Notes: a model not told the origin generated them from the letters alone. 64,000 bases of DNA from Paraburkholderia megapolitana (GCF_007556815.1 NZ_CP041745.1:4076001-4140000); one strand, 5' to 3'. Shown: positions 18,239 through 29,229, counted from the first letter of the stretch. Numbers and translations: made by a program.

Positions 18239-19456
18239 TTACAACTTGCCGTAGCTATGCAGGCCCGACAGGAACATATTCACGCCCAGGAACGCAAAGG
18301 TCGTGACCAGCAGGCCGGTCAGCGCCCACCAGGCCGCCACGGCGCCGCGCAGGCCCTTCATCAGCCGCATGTGCAGCCACGCCGCGTAATTCAGCCAGAC
18401 GATCAGCGCCCACGTTTCCTTCGGGTCCCAGCTCCAGTAGCCGCCCCAAGCTTCCGCGGCCCACAGCGCGCCGAGAATGGTCGCGATCGTGAAGAACGCA
18501 AAACCGACTGCGATCGACTTGTACATCAGGTCGTCGAGCACATCGAGCGGCGGCAACCGGTCCGCCAGCACGCCGCGCTCCTTCACGAGGTACGCGACAC
18601 CGACCATCGCCGACAGCGCAAAGCTGCCGTAGCCGATGAAGTTGGCCGGCACGTGAATCTTCATCCACCAGCTTTGCAGCGCGGGAACGAGCGGCTGGAT
18701 CTGCTGCGCGTCGCGGGCGATCGAATACCACATCAGGAAACCGACGGCCGCGCTGATCACGAGCAGCACGAACGCGCCGAGCGCCCGCGTGTTGTAGTGG
18801 CGCTCGTAGTACAGATAGAACAGCGCCGTGATCAGGCTGAACAGCACGAACACTTCATACAGGTTCGAGATTGGAATGTGGCCAACGTCCGCGCCGATCA
18901 GGTACGACTCGTACCAGCGCACCATCAGTCCGACGAACCCCATCAGCACCGCGGCCCACGTCATCCGCGAACCGATCGAGCCGCCCGTAGGCGAGCGTGA
19001 CAGCAAACCGATCCAGTAGAACAGCGTGGCGAGCACGAACAGCGCGCTCATCCACAGGATCGCGGACTGGCTCGACAGGAAGTATTTGAGGAAGAACGCG
19101 GTGTCGGCTCGCGCCAGATCGCCGTGATAGGTCTGGATCGCAAACAGCGACAGCACGGCGATGCCGGCCATCAGCAGGCGCGCCGGCTTCCAGCGCCAGC
19201 CGAGTACGATCATCGCCGGTACTGCGCAGACCAGTATCAGCTTGTCGTAGTAGTTCATGAACGGGTGGTACCGCCACAGCGCGAAGCCCGCACCCGCGAC
19301 CAGCGCGAGTGCGAACAGCCAGTCGGTGGTACCAAGGCGTTTCAGGAACGGGCGCTCGTCGAACAGCGCCGGATCGGTTGCCGGAGTGGCGGGCGTGCTC
19401 GCCCGCGGCGTTGCCGCGGGGCGCGATGGGGACGTGGGAGATTGAGTTAAATCCAT
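18239..19456 (-). CDS. ccsB: System II cytochrome c biogenesis protein with WWD domain (CcsA/ResC type, often named CcsB)
   Basis: This 405-residue polytopic protein is the haem-handling subunit of the System II cytochrome c synthetase. The WWD signature WGGYWSWDPKETWALIVWL is intact, and conserved histidines occur in external loops (VGHIPISNLYE, KIHVPANFIGYG, WLHMRLMKG). The first 70 residues are Pro/Thr/Ala-rich and cytoplasmic. ATG 19456 lies 4 bp after the resB stop; the frame extends further upstream but overlaps resB. Nomenclature differs between authors for the two subunits; the WWD protein is meant here. Confidence 0.94.
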   Translation of the reverse strand: MDLTQSPTSPSRPAATPRASTPATPATDPALFDERPFLKRLGTTDWLFALALVAGAGFALWRYHPFMNYYDKLILVCAVPAMIVLGWRWKPARLLMAGIAVLSLFAIQTYHGDLARADTAFFLKYFLSSQSAILWMSALFVLATLFYWIGLLSRSPTGGSIGSRMTWAAVLMGFVGLMVRWYESYLIGADVGHIPISNLYEVFVLFSLITALFYLYYERHYNTRALGAFVLLVISAAVGFLMWYSIARDAQQIQPLVPALQSWWMKIHVPANFIGYGSFALSAMVGVAYLVKERGVLADRLPPLDVLDDLMYKSIAVGFAFFTIATILGALWAAEAWGGYWSWDPKETWALIVWLNYAAWLHMRLMKGLRGAVAAWWALTGLLVTTFAFLGVNMFLSGLHSYGKL

Positions 19457-19460
19457 GTTC

Positions 19461-21671
19461 TTACCGGGTCGAATCGGGTGAGCCTGAGGGCTGCGGCGCC
19501 GTGGAGGCGCCGGCTGGGCCGGATGCGTCGGTCGGTTTGGCGCCCAGCGCCGCACCGACCGCGTCGCGCGTCTGGACAAACTCTTTTTCGAAATCGAGTG
19601 TCTTGCGGGCGCTGGACATTGCCATGACGATGTTGACGCCGCGATCGGTATCTCTGAGCCAGAACCACAGCCTTCGTTCGCGGACGTAGAACATCGAGAA
19701 GATGCCTAGCACGAGGAGCAGGCTGCCAAGATACACGACTTTTTTGCCAGGTGCGCGCGTCAGCTGAAATACCGAAGCTTGCACCTGCTTGAATGAATCC
19801 AGCTGCAAATAGACCGGCGAACCATACAAAAAGCTGTCGGATATCGCGTTGATCGCGCTTTGCAGGAAGCGGCTGTTGTCCGCTGTGGGTGTTTCCGGTG
19901 CTTCGCCGGCCTGGGCCCGGGACAGTTGCCACAGGTCCCACGTCGCGCCTTCCAGCATGCGCAGCAGCAGTCCGGCGGCCTTTTCCTGCTCGGGCTTCGG
20001 CACGGAGCGGTCGATGAAGCCCGCCACCGCCTGGAACCCGCCCATGTCCTGCCCGGTCGACGTCTGGCCCATGCTGCTATCGGCGCCGGCGAACAAGGTC
20101 AGCACGCGCACGGCGCTTTCCTGCAAATGTTCCTGCAGATCGCGGTTCGCCTCGGGCACCGAGCGCGCCGCGAAACGACGCGCGGCTTCGGCACGCAGCG
20201 CCGGGTCTTCGAACGCCGCGCGCAGATTCATCCACTCGTTGACGGTACCGCCGCTGTCGGCGGGAATTCGCAGATAGCGGAATGGATCGTCGGGATTGAC
20301 GCGCATGCCGGCCAGAAACATCCGTTCGCCGGCGACATCGACGGGCAGCATGTAGTTGTTGTACTCGCGCGCCTGGCCGTCCTTGCCGCGGACCTTGTAC
20401 TGCACCGACGGGCCGACGTTATGCAGATCGAGTGGCTTCGATGTCTTCGCACCGGAGCCGAGCCGTTCGTCGAACGCTTCCTTCAGCGTGCGGTGAGCGC
20501 TCACGCCGCGCACGTCGTTCATCCCGCTGCCGTCCGAGATGTTCTCGACGTTGATCGCACGGAAATCGGCGAACTCGACGGTCTGGCCGTTCACGCCAGG
20601 CATCGTGGGAGAAAGCGGCGCCGAATTGCCGATCGTGCCGCTAAACGGCATCGTCTTCGTGGTGCCGCCCACCATCGGATAGGCGGTCATCTGCATCTGC
20701 GAGCCGCCGTCCTGGAAGCTCGACTGGTAGATCGATACGCCGTCGTAGGTGAACGGCTTGTTCACCTCGACGCGCGCCGGAATCCGCTCGCCGGTCTTGT
20801 GATCGATCACGACGATATCGCTCGCGAACAGCTTCGGCATGCCCGTCGAGTAGTAGTCGACGATGAACTTCTTCAGCTCGATCGAGAACGGCAGATCCTG
20901 GATCAGCGAGCCGTCCTGCTGGTTCAGGATCGCCGTCGACACATACTGTCCTTCCGGCACCCACGCGTAACCGCGAAATGTCGGGTTGGTCTGCGAGAGA
21001 CGGTGCTCGGCGGCAATGTCGTTGATGACCGTGTTGCCACGAACCGGTGTCTTGTCGAACAGCAGCATCTGCAGCTTGATCGGCAGATTGCTGTCGAGCA
21101 GCCCACCGATACAGATCACCACAAACGCAACGTGCGCAAAGATGTAGCCGATCTTCGTCAGCGCGCCGCGTTTCGCCGCAATCAACGTTGCGCCTTCGCT
21201 CTCGCGTGTGACGAACCGGTAGCCGAGCTTGCCGGACAGACGCGCCAGCAGCGCGGTCGCGTCCGCCCGCGTGCCGCTAACGGCAAATTCACCCTTGTGA
21301 TGGAACGCGCGCAGGCTGCCTTCGCGTACCTTGTCTTTCCAGCTCTTCATGTCGGCCAGCATCTTCGGCGCGTTGCGGATCACGCACAGCGACACCGATA
21401 CGACGAGGAAGCTGAGAATCAGCATGAACCACCACGCGCTGTACACGTTGTACAGCGACAGCGAGCGGAAAATGTCCGCCCAGAACGGGCCGAACTGGTT
21501 GACGTAGTTGGGGTACGGGTCGTCCTGGGTGAGTACGGTGCCGATGATGCTGGCGATCGCGAGGATCACGAGCAAGGCGATCGCAAAGCGCATCGAACTC
21601 AGCAGTTCGACTGTGCGACGGACGACCCGCTGACCCGACTTCAACTGCAAACCCGACGTGGTGACGCTCAT
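19461..21671 (-). CDS. resB: Cytochrome c biogenesis protein ResB
   Basis: This 736-residue partner of the WWD protein provides the periplasmic domain that presents reduced apocytochrome. It has N-terminal helices (SSMRFAIALLVILAIASIIGTVL, with conserved LTQDDPYPNYVNQFG), then two more, a long periplasmic domain, and a final helix near residue 665 followed by FYVRERRLWFWL. It has a GGAG site before ATG 21671. The C-terminal tail is Pro/Ser/Ala-rich. It forms an operon with ccsB downstream. Confidence 0.95.
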   Translation of the reverse strand: MSVTTSGLQLKSGQRVVRRTVELLSSMRFAIALLVILAIASIIGTVLTQDDPYPNYVNQFGPFWADIFRSLSLYNVYSAWWFMLILSFLVVSVSLCVIRNAPKMLADMKSWKDKVREGSLRAFHHKGEFAVSGTRADATALLARLSGKLGYRFVTRESEGATLIAAKRGALTKIGYIFAHVAFVVICIGGLLDSNLPIKLQMLLFDKTPVRGNTVINDIAAEHRLSQTNPTFRGYAWVPEGQYVSTAILNQQDGSLIQDLPFSIELKKFIVDYYSTGMPKLFASDIVVIDHKTGERIPARVEVNKPFTYDGVSIYQSSFQDGGSQMQMTAYPMVGGTTKTMPFSGTIGNSAPLSPTMPGVNGQTVEFADFRAINVENISDGSGMNDVRGVSAHRTLKEAFDERLGSGAKTSKPLDLHNVGPSVQYKVRGKDGQAREYNNYMLPVDVAGERMFLAGMRVNPDDPFRYLRIPADSGGTVNEWMNLRAAFEDPALRAEAARRFAARSVPEANRDLQEHLQESAVRVLTLFAGADSSMGQTSTGQDMGGFQAVAGFIDRSVPKPEQEKAAGLLLRMLEGATWDLWQLSRAQAGEAPETPTADNSRFLQSAINAISDSFLYGSPVYLQLDSFKQVQASVFQLTRAPGKKVVYLGSLLLVLGIFSMFYVRERRLWFWLRDTDRGVNIVMAMSSARKTLDFEKEFVQTRDAVGAALGAKPTDASGPAGASTAPQPSGSPDSTR

Positions 21672-21691
21672 TCAAACTCCGACTGAACAGC

Positions 21692-21740
21692 AAAAAAGGG
21701 TGGAGGGCTGTCGCTATGGGCGCGACGCCCCCACCCTTTT
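21692..21740 (-). terminator. Rho-independent terminator after cytochrome c4
   Basis: On the minus strand a GGGTGG/CCACCC stem with a loop of about 27 bases, part of which may also pair, is followed by TTTTTT. It separates the cytochrome gene from resB. Confidence 0.75.
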
Positions 21741-21793
21741 CTTGTTTTTCACCGGCCTCGCCGGGCCGGCTGCACTTGCGTGCGGACCGCTGT

Positions 21794-22447
21794 TTAGTGC
21801 AAGCCCGCGATGTAATCGGCTACTGCCTTGATCTCGCTATCCGACAGACGCGATGCGATCGTATGCATCGCCTCGTTGTTGTTCCGCGCACCCGGACCCT
21901 GCTGGAACGCGGTCAACTGCGCCACGGTGTAGTCGGCCCATTGCCCCGACAACCGCGGATACTGCGACGGAATGCCCTGACCGGTCGGACCGTGACAGCT
22001 TGCGCATGCCGGTACGCCCTTCTCGGCGATACCACCGCGATAAATCTTCAGACCGAGCGCAACCGTGTCCTTGTTGTGCGCGAAACCCGGCTTCGGTGTC
22101 TGCTCGGAGAAATACGTTGCTACGTTGACCATGTCCTGGTCGGACAGCCCAGCCACGATGCCGACCATGATCGCGTTGTTACGCGCGGGCTTCGTCGCAC
22201 CGGGCTGCGTCTTGAAATCCTTGAGCTGCTTGACGAGATACTCGGGATGCTGGCCCGCCAGCTTTGGATATGCACCGCCGGCGCTATTTCCATCTGCTGC
22301 ATGGCATGCCGCGCAAACCTGCGTCGCGATGACCTGCCCTTTGTTGGCGTCCGGCTTTGCCGGATCTGCTGCTCTTGCCTGTGCCGCGAAAACTGAAAGA
22401 CCTGCTGCTGTGTGAAGTACCACCAGAAACTTGCCCAGTCGATTCAT
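21794..22447 (-). CDS. Dihaem cytochrome c4
   Basis: This 217-residue secreted protein has a signal peptide (about 26 residues, ending ARA) and two cytochrome c domains with haem motifs CAACH (Cys45-His49) and CASCH (Cys147-His151). Each domain has a downstream methionine that can serve as axial ligand. Cytochrome c4 shuttles electrons to terminal oxidases. Its position beside the cytochrome c maturation genes fits, as its haems are attached by that system. ATG 22447 is taken because the signal peptide begins there; upstream residues are not conserved-looking. Confidence 0.93.
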   Translation of the reverse strand: MNRLGKFLVVLHTAAGLSVFAAQARAADPAKPDANKGQVIATQVCAACHAADGNSAGGAYPKLAGQHPEYLVKQLKDFKTQPGATKPARNNAIMVGIVAGLSDQDMVNVATYFSEQTPKPGFAHNKDTVALGLKIYRGGIAEKGVPACASCHGPTGQGIPSQYPRLSGQWADYTVAQLTAFQQGPGARNNNEAMHTIASRLSDSEIKAVADYIAGLH

Positions 22448-22653
22448 TCGCACACCCTGTCTCGTCTTGTGGGAATTAGATGTTTTGCAAAACACGACGG
22501 TGACCGAACAACCTTGCAAAGACGCGCGCACTGGCCTCGCTGGTATTCAGTAAACCGTCGTATTGTACAATAACTCGCTAATCGCTAAGACGCCAGTCGG
22601 GCATGTCCCGGCCCCAATCCGGGTTCCGTCGCGTCTCATCTCCTGGTTCCTCC

Positions 22654-23304
22654 ATGGCCTTTCTGCTCCACCAAGCCCGTTTCTTCACTACCGTCAATCA
22701 TTTACGCGATCTGCCGGCAACGCCTCAGCCTGAGATTGCCTTCGCCGGACGGTCGAACGCGGGTAAATCGACGGCCATCAATGTGCTGTGCAATCAAAAG
22801 CAACTGGCGTTCGCCAGCAAGACGCCGGGACGCACGCAGCATATCAATTACTTCTCTGTCGGGCCTGCGGACGAGCCGGTCGCCCATGTGGTCGACCTGC
22901 CCGGCTACGGTTATGCCGAGGTGCCAGGTGCGGCCAAGGCCCACTGGGAGGCCCTGCTCTCGACCTACCTGCAGTCGCGCGCACAGCTGCGCGGCATGAT
23001 CCTGATGATGGACGCACGGCGCCCGCTGACCGAGCTGGACCGCCGCATGATCGAATGGTTTGCGCCGACCGGCAAACCGATCCACGCCCTGCTGACGAAG
23101 TGCGACAAATTGACGCGTCAGGAATGCGTCAACACGCTGCGGGCTGCACAGAAGGGTTTCGCGGAGTACAAGGCGGCCGGCTATCGAGGCGAACTGAGCG
23201 CCCAGCTCTTTTCGTCGCTGAAGCGGATCGGGTTGGACGAGGCGCATGTGCTGATCGAGAGCTGGCTCATACCGGGCGAGTCTTCCGTGGGGGTCGATGC
23301 CTGA
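22654..23304 (+). CDS. engB: Ribosome biogenesis GTPase EngB (YsxC/YihA)
   Basis: This 216-residue TrmE-Era-EngA-EngB-Septin-like GTPase is needed for 50S subunit assembly. G1 is GRSNAGKST (32-40), followed by the switch I region [13 protein letters not shown]3 [12 protein letters not shown]4 TKCDKLTR and G5 [10 protein letters not shown]. The start [11 protein letters not shown] is the one I remember for Burkholderia orthologues; an upstream in-frame start at 22603 lacks support. It is divergent from the cytochrome c4 gene. Confidence 0.95.
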   Translation: MAFLLHQARFFTTVNHLRDLPATPQPEIAFAGRSNAGKSTAINVLCNQKQLAFASKTPGRTQHINYFSVGPADEPVAHVVDLPGYGYAEVPGAAKAHWEALLSTYLQSRAQLRGMILMMDARRPLTELDRRMIEWFAPTGKPIHALLTKCDKLTRQECVNTLRAAQKGFAEYKAAGYRGELSAQLFSSLKRIGLDEAHVLIESWLIPGESSVGVDA

Positions 23305-23332
23305 CGTCAGACCGACCTCAGTCTGACCGCAG

Positions 23333-23402
23333 CGTTTTTCGATCGCCCATAAAAAAACCCGCCGCTATGTGACGGCGGGCGAAACAGCCTAATCGAAAAA
23401 CG
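23333..23402. repeat. Nested inverted repeat between engB and hemB
   Basis: The outer arms CGTTTTTCGAT (23333-23343) and ATCGAAAAACG (23392-23402) are perfect 11-bp complements. Nested inside is a second stem CCCGCCG/CGGCGGG (23358-23364 and 23373-23379), preceded by seven A on the plus strand. As read by engB transcripts the inner hairpin has no U-tract; read on the minus strand it has one. Confidence 0.7.
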
Positions 23403-23533
23403 ACAGGCACCCGCTCAGGGAGGAGAAGCGGGGAGGTCAGCGCATGGCGCCTTGCTCGATCGGTATGATATACCATTGTCTCAAAAAGCGTTTTCAGGGC
23501 GCGCCGCAGGCCTCGCAGCCGATCCAGCAGTAG

Positions 23534-24562
<1,029 letters not shown>

Positions 24563-24600
24563 TTAGCGCAGGTCGCACGACGCGGTCGTGCGGATGTGGA

Positions 24601-24634
24601 AAAACAAAGGCGCTGATCAGCGCCTTTGTTTTTT
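24601..24634. terminator. Bidirectional terminator between hemB and dsbD
   Basis: This is a perfect palindromic hairpin: ACAAAGGCGCTGA facing TCAGCGCCTTTGT, with A and T tracts on the two sides. It can end hemB transcripts on the plus strand and dsbD transcripts on the minus strand. Confidence 0.9.
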
Positions 24635-24657
24635 ATCTACTGCTTGCGCAGTACCAC

Positions 24658-26538
24658 TCACGATTGCGGCTGCGGAGTCGCAGCACGATCGAGGCTGCGC
24701 AGAAACACATCCGCCGACTCATAACCCACGACGCGCAGCACTTCCTTCCCGCTACGGTCGAAGAAAATAATGCCCGGCGGCCCGAACAGTTTGAAGCGCT
24801 TGAGCAGCGCCTGGTCGTCGGGATTGTTCGCGGTCACGTCGGCCCGCAGCAGATCCATCTGCTTGAGTCGCGCCTGCACGCGCGGATCGCTGAACGTGAA
24901 CTTCTCCATTTCCTTGCAGCTCACGCACCAGTCAGCGTAGAAATCGAGCATCGCCGGCTGGTTGCTTGCGGCGACCGCCTGATCGAGTTGCTGCGACGAT
25001 CGGACCGGCGCGAAGATCAGATCGTTCTGCGCTGCCTGTGCGCCTTGCGCGCCGCCTGCCGTGCCCCCTACCGCTGCGCCACGAGCCGCGAGAACGGCGA
25101 GCGGCCGCAGCGGATCGGTCGATCCCGCTGCCAGGCCGACGAGCAGCACTGCGGCCCAGATCGCCAGCGCCGCACCGAGCCCGCGCCCGAGGCCACGCCA
25201 GATCGAACCACCAGCCGCCTGCGCCGAAAACAAACCGAGCCCCGCTGCGGCGACGAGTAGCCACAACACGCTCAGCAGCATCTGTGCAGTCCCACCGAGC
25301 ACCGGCCAGACGATCCACAACGCAGCCGCAAGCAAGACGACGCCGAAGAACACCTTCACGCCATCCATCCAGGCACCGGCACGCGGCAACAGCGTCCCCG
25401 CACCGAGACCGATGATCAACAACGGAACGCCAAGCCCGATGCCCATCGAGAACAGTGCGGCCCCGCCGAGCCATGCGTTTCCTGTATGCGCAATGAACGC
25501 AAGCACGGCGAACAACGGCGCGGTCATGCATGCGCCGACGACGAGTGCCGAAAGCGCGCCCATCACTGCGACGGCCGCGAACTTGCCGCCCGAGCGCCCC
25601 TGCGATGCCTTCGATACACCGTCCTGCCAGCGCTGCGGCAACGCGATATCGAAACCGGCGATCAACGTCAGTGCAAACGCCGTGAGCAGCACCGCGAAGA
25701 CGCCGAGCACCCAGGGGTTCTGCAGCCACGCGCCGAGGCTCTGGCCAATCAGCGCAGCGGCAATGCCGAGCGCCGTATAGACGAGCGCCATCCCGATCAC
25801 ATAGGCGAGTGACAACGAGAAGCCGCGCGAGCGCGTAACCCGCGCACCTTCACCGATGATGATTGCGGACAGAATCGGGATCATCGGATACGAACACGGC
25901 AGCAGGCTCAATATGACACCCGCGATGAAGTACAAGCCGACGATCGTGAAGAAACCGCCGCCTTCGAGCAGCGATTGCGCATAGTCGGCGCTCGTCGCGC
26001 GTTCGTACCACGAGCCCTGCGGCCCTGCCGATGGCGACGCAGGCGTCGTAGCGGTGGTGGCCGCCGCAGCGTGGAGCGCAGCGCCGCTCACGTGATAGAC
26101 ACGCTCCATCGGCGGATAGCAGATGCCCGCATCGGCACAGCCCTGCGACGTCACGGCAAGATCGAAACCGCCGGCAGCCTGTTTAACCGGAATATGGATC
26201 GTCAGATCACCGCGATAGGTCTCGACATTCTTTGCGAACGTCTGATCGAACTTCACATGACCGGCCGGCAACTGCGGATCGCCGAGCGTGGCGGTACCGC
26301 TTTTCACCGCGAAGGCAAAACGCTCGCGGTACATGTAGTAACCGTCGGCGATCTTGTAGTGCACGTCGACCACACCGGGTTGTTCGCTTGCACTGAAGCT
26401 GAATGCAACGGCGGGATCGAGGAAATCGTCGGCGGCGCGCGCGGCACCCGTCGACATCAGGATCAACGCAAGACAGGAAAGCAGCAGTGCGACGACGGAT
26501 GTTGCGAGGCTCGATCGGCGGTCAATACGCTTGAACAT
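24658..26538 (-). CDS. dsbD: Thiol:disulfide interchange protein DsbD
   Basis: This protein carries reducing power from cytoplasmic thioredoxin across the inner membrane to periplasmic DsbC/DsbG and to cytochrome c maturation. The 626-residue precursor has a signal peptide (ending ARA). An N-terminal immunoglobulin-like domain carries the redox pair Cys134/Cys140 (CADAGICYPP). The eight-helix core has its cysteines in LLPCSYPMIP and VGACMTAPLF, and the C-terminal thioredoxin domain has CVSC at 538-541. ATG 26538 is taken because the signal peptide starts there; no clear ribosome-binding site is seen. A relic of cutA lies directly upstream. Confidence 0.95.
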   Translation of the reverse strand: MFKRIDRRSSLATSVVALLLSCLALILMSTGAARAADDFLDPAVAFSFSASEQPGVVDVHYKIADGYYMYRERFAFAVKSGTATLGDPQLPAGHVKFDQTFAKNVETYRGDLTIHIPVKQAAGGFDLAVTSQGCADAGICYPPMERVYHVSGAALHAAAATTATTPASPSAGPQGSWYERATSADYAQSLLEGGGFFTIVGLYFIAGVILSLLPCSYPMIPILSAIIIGEGARVTRSRGFSLSLAYVIGMALVYTALGIAAALIGQSLGAWLQNPWVLGVFAVLLTAFALTLIAGFDIALPQRWQDGVSKASQGRSGGKFAAVAVMGALSALVVGACMTAPLFAVLAFIAHTGNAWLGGAALFSMGIGLGVPLLIIGLGAGTLLPRAGAWMDGVKVFFGVVLLAAALWIVWPVLGGTAQMLLSVLWLLVAAAGLGLFSAQAAGGSIWRGLGRGLGAALAIWAAVLLVGLAAGSTDPLRPLAVLAARGAAVGGTAGGAQGAQAAQNDLIFAPVRSSQQLDQAVAASNQPAMLDFYADWCVSCKEMEKFTFSDPRVQARLKQMDLLRADVTANNPDDQALLKRFKLFGPPGIIFFDRSGKEVLRVVGYESADVFLRSLDRAATPQPQS

Positions 26539-26540
26539 GA

Positions 26541-26624
26541 AGGGGGCGTGGTGGGATGACGCGTCTGAATGAAGTGCTCCAGCTCCAGCGCGCGAACCGC
26601 ACTGGTCTTGAAGAGCAACTGAAA
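26541..26624 (-). pseudogene. Remnant of cutA (divalent cation tolerance protein), C-terminal fragment
   Basis: The minus-strand frame reads FQLLFKTSAVRALELE, then HFIQTRHPTTPP. It aligns without gaps from the lysine of the KT motif to the HP pair with the conserved C-terminal half of CutA (E. coli VQMILKTT to HHPYQTPE): the distance between KT and HP is the same. The next codons diverge (the tyrosine of HPY is missing), and no CutA N-terminus is seen upstream, so only about 28 codons of a roughly 110-codon gene remain. It abuts the dsbD start. The identification is from memory of the family. Confidence 0.6.
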
Positions 26625-26732
26625 TCGGGTGCCGTAATCGTAACACCTGATGCTGTGCGCCCGCTCGCGGCCAGTGCGGCTATCGGTCGCGCCGTATAGG
26701 GCGAAAACAGGCATGTAACCGATCCGCATCAA

Positions 26733-26764
26733 CAAAAAAGCCAGGCATTGTGAGCCTGGCTTTT
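26733..26764 (-). terminator. Rho-independent terminator of the ribosomal alpha operon
   Basis: On the minus strand a GCCAGGC/GCCTGGC stem with a 7-base loop, extended by flanking A/T pairs, is followed by TTTTTTG. It starts about 55 bp after the rplQ stop. Confidence 0.92.
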
Positions 26765-26819
26765 CAGTGCAATTCGTTGCCGCAGATTCGACTCGACTGA
26801 GCGACTGCGGCTGCAGAAT

Positions 26820-27215
26820 TTATTCTGCTTCAGTAACGTTGTCGCCTTCCGGGGTTTCCGGACGATCGAGCAGTTCGACCAGCGCCATCGGTGCATTGTC
26901 GCCGACGCGGAAACCGAACTTCAGGATACGCAGGTAGCCGCCCGGACGGTTCGCGAAACGCGGACCGAGCACGTCGAACAGCTTGCCCACCGAGTCGCGG
27001 TCGCGCAGGCGGTTGAACGCCAGACGACGATTGGCCAGCGACGGCTTCTTGCCGAGCGTGATCAGCGGCTCGACGACTTTACGGAGTTCCTTCGCCTTCG
27101 GCAGCGTCGTCTTGATGACTTCGTGCTCGATCAGCGAGTTGGACATGTTACGGAGCATTGCCAGACGGTGGCTGCTCGTGCGGTTCAGTTTCCGCAAACC
27201 ATGACGGTGACGCAT
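26820..27215 (-). CDS. rplQ: 50S ribosomal protein L17
   Basis: The 131-residue protein opens [24 protein letters not shown], the invariant L17 start, and contains the [10 protein letters not shown] and GYLRILK segments. It sits near the peptide exit tunnel of the large subunit. The acidic C-terminal tail after LLDRPE is variable in the family. It is the last gene of the alpha operon, 142 bp after rpoA and before a strong terminator. Confidence 0.98.
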   Translation of the reverse strand: MRHRHGLRKLNRTSSHRLAMLRNMSNSLIEHEVIKTTLPKAKELRKVVEPLITLGKKPSLANRRLAFNRLRDRDSVGKLFDVLGPRFANRPGGYLRILKFGFRVGDNAPMALVELLDRPETPEGDNVTEAE

Positions 27216-27357
27216 TTCAGTTCCTTCGATTCAAAGTTTTGGTCCAGCTCTTCTATCGCTTCCTATGTTGCGGAAGCACGGGCCGGTAGTGAAAAAGGCA
27301 AGACGCGGATTTTAAAGGAAAATCCGCGTCTTTACCAGTCGCGGTACAGCGTGCGAT

Positions 27358-28335
27358 TTACTTGTCCAAACCAGCCGGCGGCCAGTTTTCCAGCTTCATA
27401 CCGAGCGTCAGGCCGCGCGAAGCGAGTACTTCCTTGATCTCGTTCAGCGACTTGCGGCCCAGGTTCGGCGTCTTCAGCAACTCGTTTTCCGTGCGCTGGA
27501 TCAGATCGCCGATGTAGTAGATGTTCTCGGCCTTCAGGCAGTTCGCGGAACGAACCGTCAACTCGAGATCGTCCACCGGACGCAGCAGGATCGGATCGAT
27601 CTGCGGTGCACGCGACGGTGCTTCAGCAGCGGCTTCCGTGCCTTCCAGCGCAGCGAACACCGACAGTTGATCGACGAGGATGCGCGCCGATTGGCGGATC
27701 GCTTCTTCCGGCGAAATCACACCGTTGGTTTCGATGTTCATCACGAGCTTGTCGAGGTCGGTACGCTGTTCGACACGCGCGCTTTCCACGGCGTAGCTCA
27801 CGCGGCGAACCGGCGAGAACGATGCATCCAGCACGATACGACCGATGATCTTGGCCGATTCTTCGCCATAGCGACGCACGTTGCCCGGCACATAACCACG
27901 GCCCTTTTCGACCTTGATCTGCACGTCGAGCTTGCCGCCCTTCGACAGATGCGCGATGACGTGGTCAGGGTTGATGACTTCGCAATCGTGGGCGAGTTCG
28001 ATATCGCCGGCGGTAACGAGGCCTTCGCCTTCCTTGCGCAGCGTGACCGTTACTTCGTCACGGTTGTGCAACTTGAATACGACACCCTTGAGGTTCAACA
28101 ACAGGTTGACGACATCCTCTTGCACACCGTCGAGCGTCGAGTACTCATGCACGACGCCTGCGATCGTCACTTCGGTCGGCGCGTAGCCGATCATCGACGA
28201 CAGCAGCACGCGCCGAAGCGCGTTACCCAAGGTATGGCCATAGCCGCGTTCAAACGGCTCCATGACCACTTTCGCGTGGCTCTCGCCAAGCGATTCGACA
28301 GCGATGATCTTGGGCTTCAACAAACTGGTTTGCAT
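27358..28335 (-). CDS. rpoA: RNA polymerase alpha subunit
   Basis: This 325-residue subunit nucleates RNA polymerase assembly and contacts UP elements and activators. The N-terminal dimerisation domain shows [18 protein letters not shown] and the assembly segments VNLLLNLKG and RGYVPG. A linker rich in Glu, Ala and Pro follows, then the C-terminal DNA-binding domain with [21 protein letters not shown] and [12 protein letters not shown]. It lies 124 bp after rpsD in the conserved rpsM-rpsK-rpsD-rpoA-rplQ order. Confidence 0.99.
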   Translation of the reverse strand: MQTSLLKPKIIAVESLGESHAKVVMEPFERGYGHTLGNALRRVLLSSMIGYAPTEVTIAGVVHEYSTLDGVQEDVVNLLLNLKGVVFKLHNRDEVTVTLRKEGEGLVTAGDIELAHDCEVINPDHVIAHLSKGGKLDVQIKVEKGRGYVPGNVRRYGEESAKIIGRIVLDASFSPVRRVSYAVESARVEQRTDLDKLVMNIETNGVISPEEAIRQSARILVDQLSVFAALEGTEAAAEAPSRAPQIDPILLRPVDDLELTVRSANCLKAENIYYIGDLIQRTENELLKTPNLGRKSLNEIKEVLASRGLTLGMKLENWPPAGLDK

Positions 28336-28459
28336 AGGTTTTCCTTTTCAATACCCTCGGCTCGTTACACCGATAAGGCTGACCGGTAACAACCTGAAAA
28401 TAAACAGCCGAGCCGCCCCCTTGCTCAGCGCAATCAGGGCGCCCCGGCCGTCAATCCGA

Positions 28460-29083
28460 TTACCGCGAATACAATTCGACGATCAGGCTTTCGTTGATAT
28501 CGCCAGCGATGTCGCTGCGTTCCGGCTTTTGCTTGAACGTGCCTTCGAATTTCTTCGAATCGACGGAGACCCAGCTCGGCAGACCGCCTTGCTCGGCCAG
28601 CGACAGCGCTTCGAGAATCCGCGCCTGCTTCTTCGCCTGTTCGCGCACCGACACGACGTCGCCAGCCTTAATTTGCATCGACGGAATGTTGGAGACGACG
28701 CCGTTCACCGTGATCGCCTTGTGGCCCACGAGCTGACGCGCTTCAGCGCGCGTCGAGCCGAAGCCCATGCGATACACGACGTTGTCGAGACGCGATTCGA
28801 GCAGTTGCAACAGGTTTTCACCGGTGTTGCCCTTGATACGGTCAGCGTCAGCGAAGTAACGGCGGAACTGGCGTTCGAGCACACCGTAGATGCGCTTCAC
28901 TTTTTGCTTTTCGCGCAGCTGCGTGCCGTAGTCGGACGTACGCGCACCCGAGGTGCGGCCATGCTGGCCAGGCTTGCTGTCAAGCTTGCACTTGTCAGCG
29001 AGCGAACGACGGGCGCTCTTCAGGAAGAGGTCAGTGCCTTCACGGCGGGACAACTTGGCTTTAGGGCCGATATAGCGTGCCAC
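28460..29083 (-). CDS. rpsD: 30S ribosomal protein S4
   Basis: This 207-residue primary 16S rRNA-binding protein has the start [21 protein letters not shown], the [19 protein letters not shown] helix and the S4 RNA-binding domain [27 protein letters not shown]. It lacks the N-terminal zinc-binding cysteine cluster. In E. coli S4 represses the alpha operon by binding the rpsM leader; the site was not examined in detail here. Confidence 0.98.
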   Translation of the reverse strand: MARYIGPKAKLSRREGTDLFLKSARRSLADKCKLDSKPGQHGRTSGARTSDYGTQLREKQKVKRIYGVLERQFRRYFADADRIKGNTGENLLQLLESRLDNVVYRMGFGSTRAEARQLVGHKAITVNGVVSNIPSMQIKAGDVVSVREQAKKQARILEALSLAEQGGLPSWVSVDSKKFEGTFKQKPERSDIAGDINESLIVELYSR

Positions 29084-29229
29084 TTTGCATTCCTTCTATG
29101 ATTGATCACGTGAACTTGCATTCACGCTAGTCCGAACCCTTTGGGTCGAACGGTGGGCTTAGTTAATTCAATAACGCAAGTAGCCTGTCGACGCCCAAGG
29201 CGGCAACAGGCACAAGCAAACGCGGCGCC

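Noticed and set aside
22566..22571. TACAAT upstream of engB as a -10 box
   Set aside because: The upstream -35 position (GTATTC) is poor; the evidence is too weak for a feature.
23459..23474. Small palindrome GGTATGATATACC before hemB
   Set aside because: A 5-bp arm is short enough to arise by chance, and no matching regulator or second copy was found.
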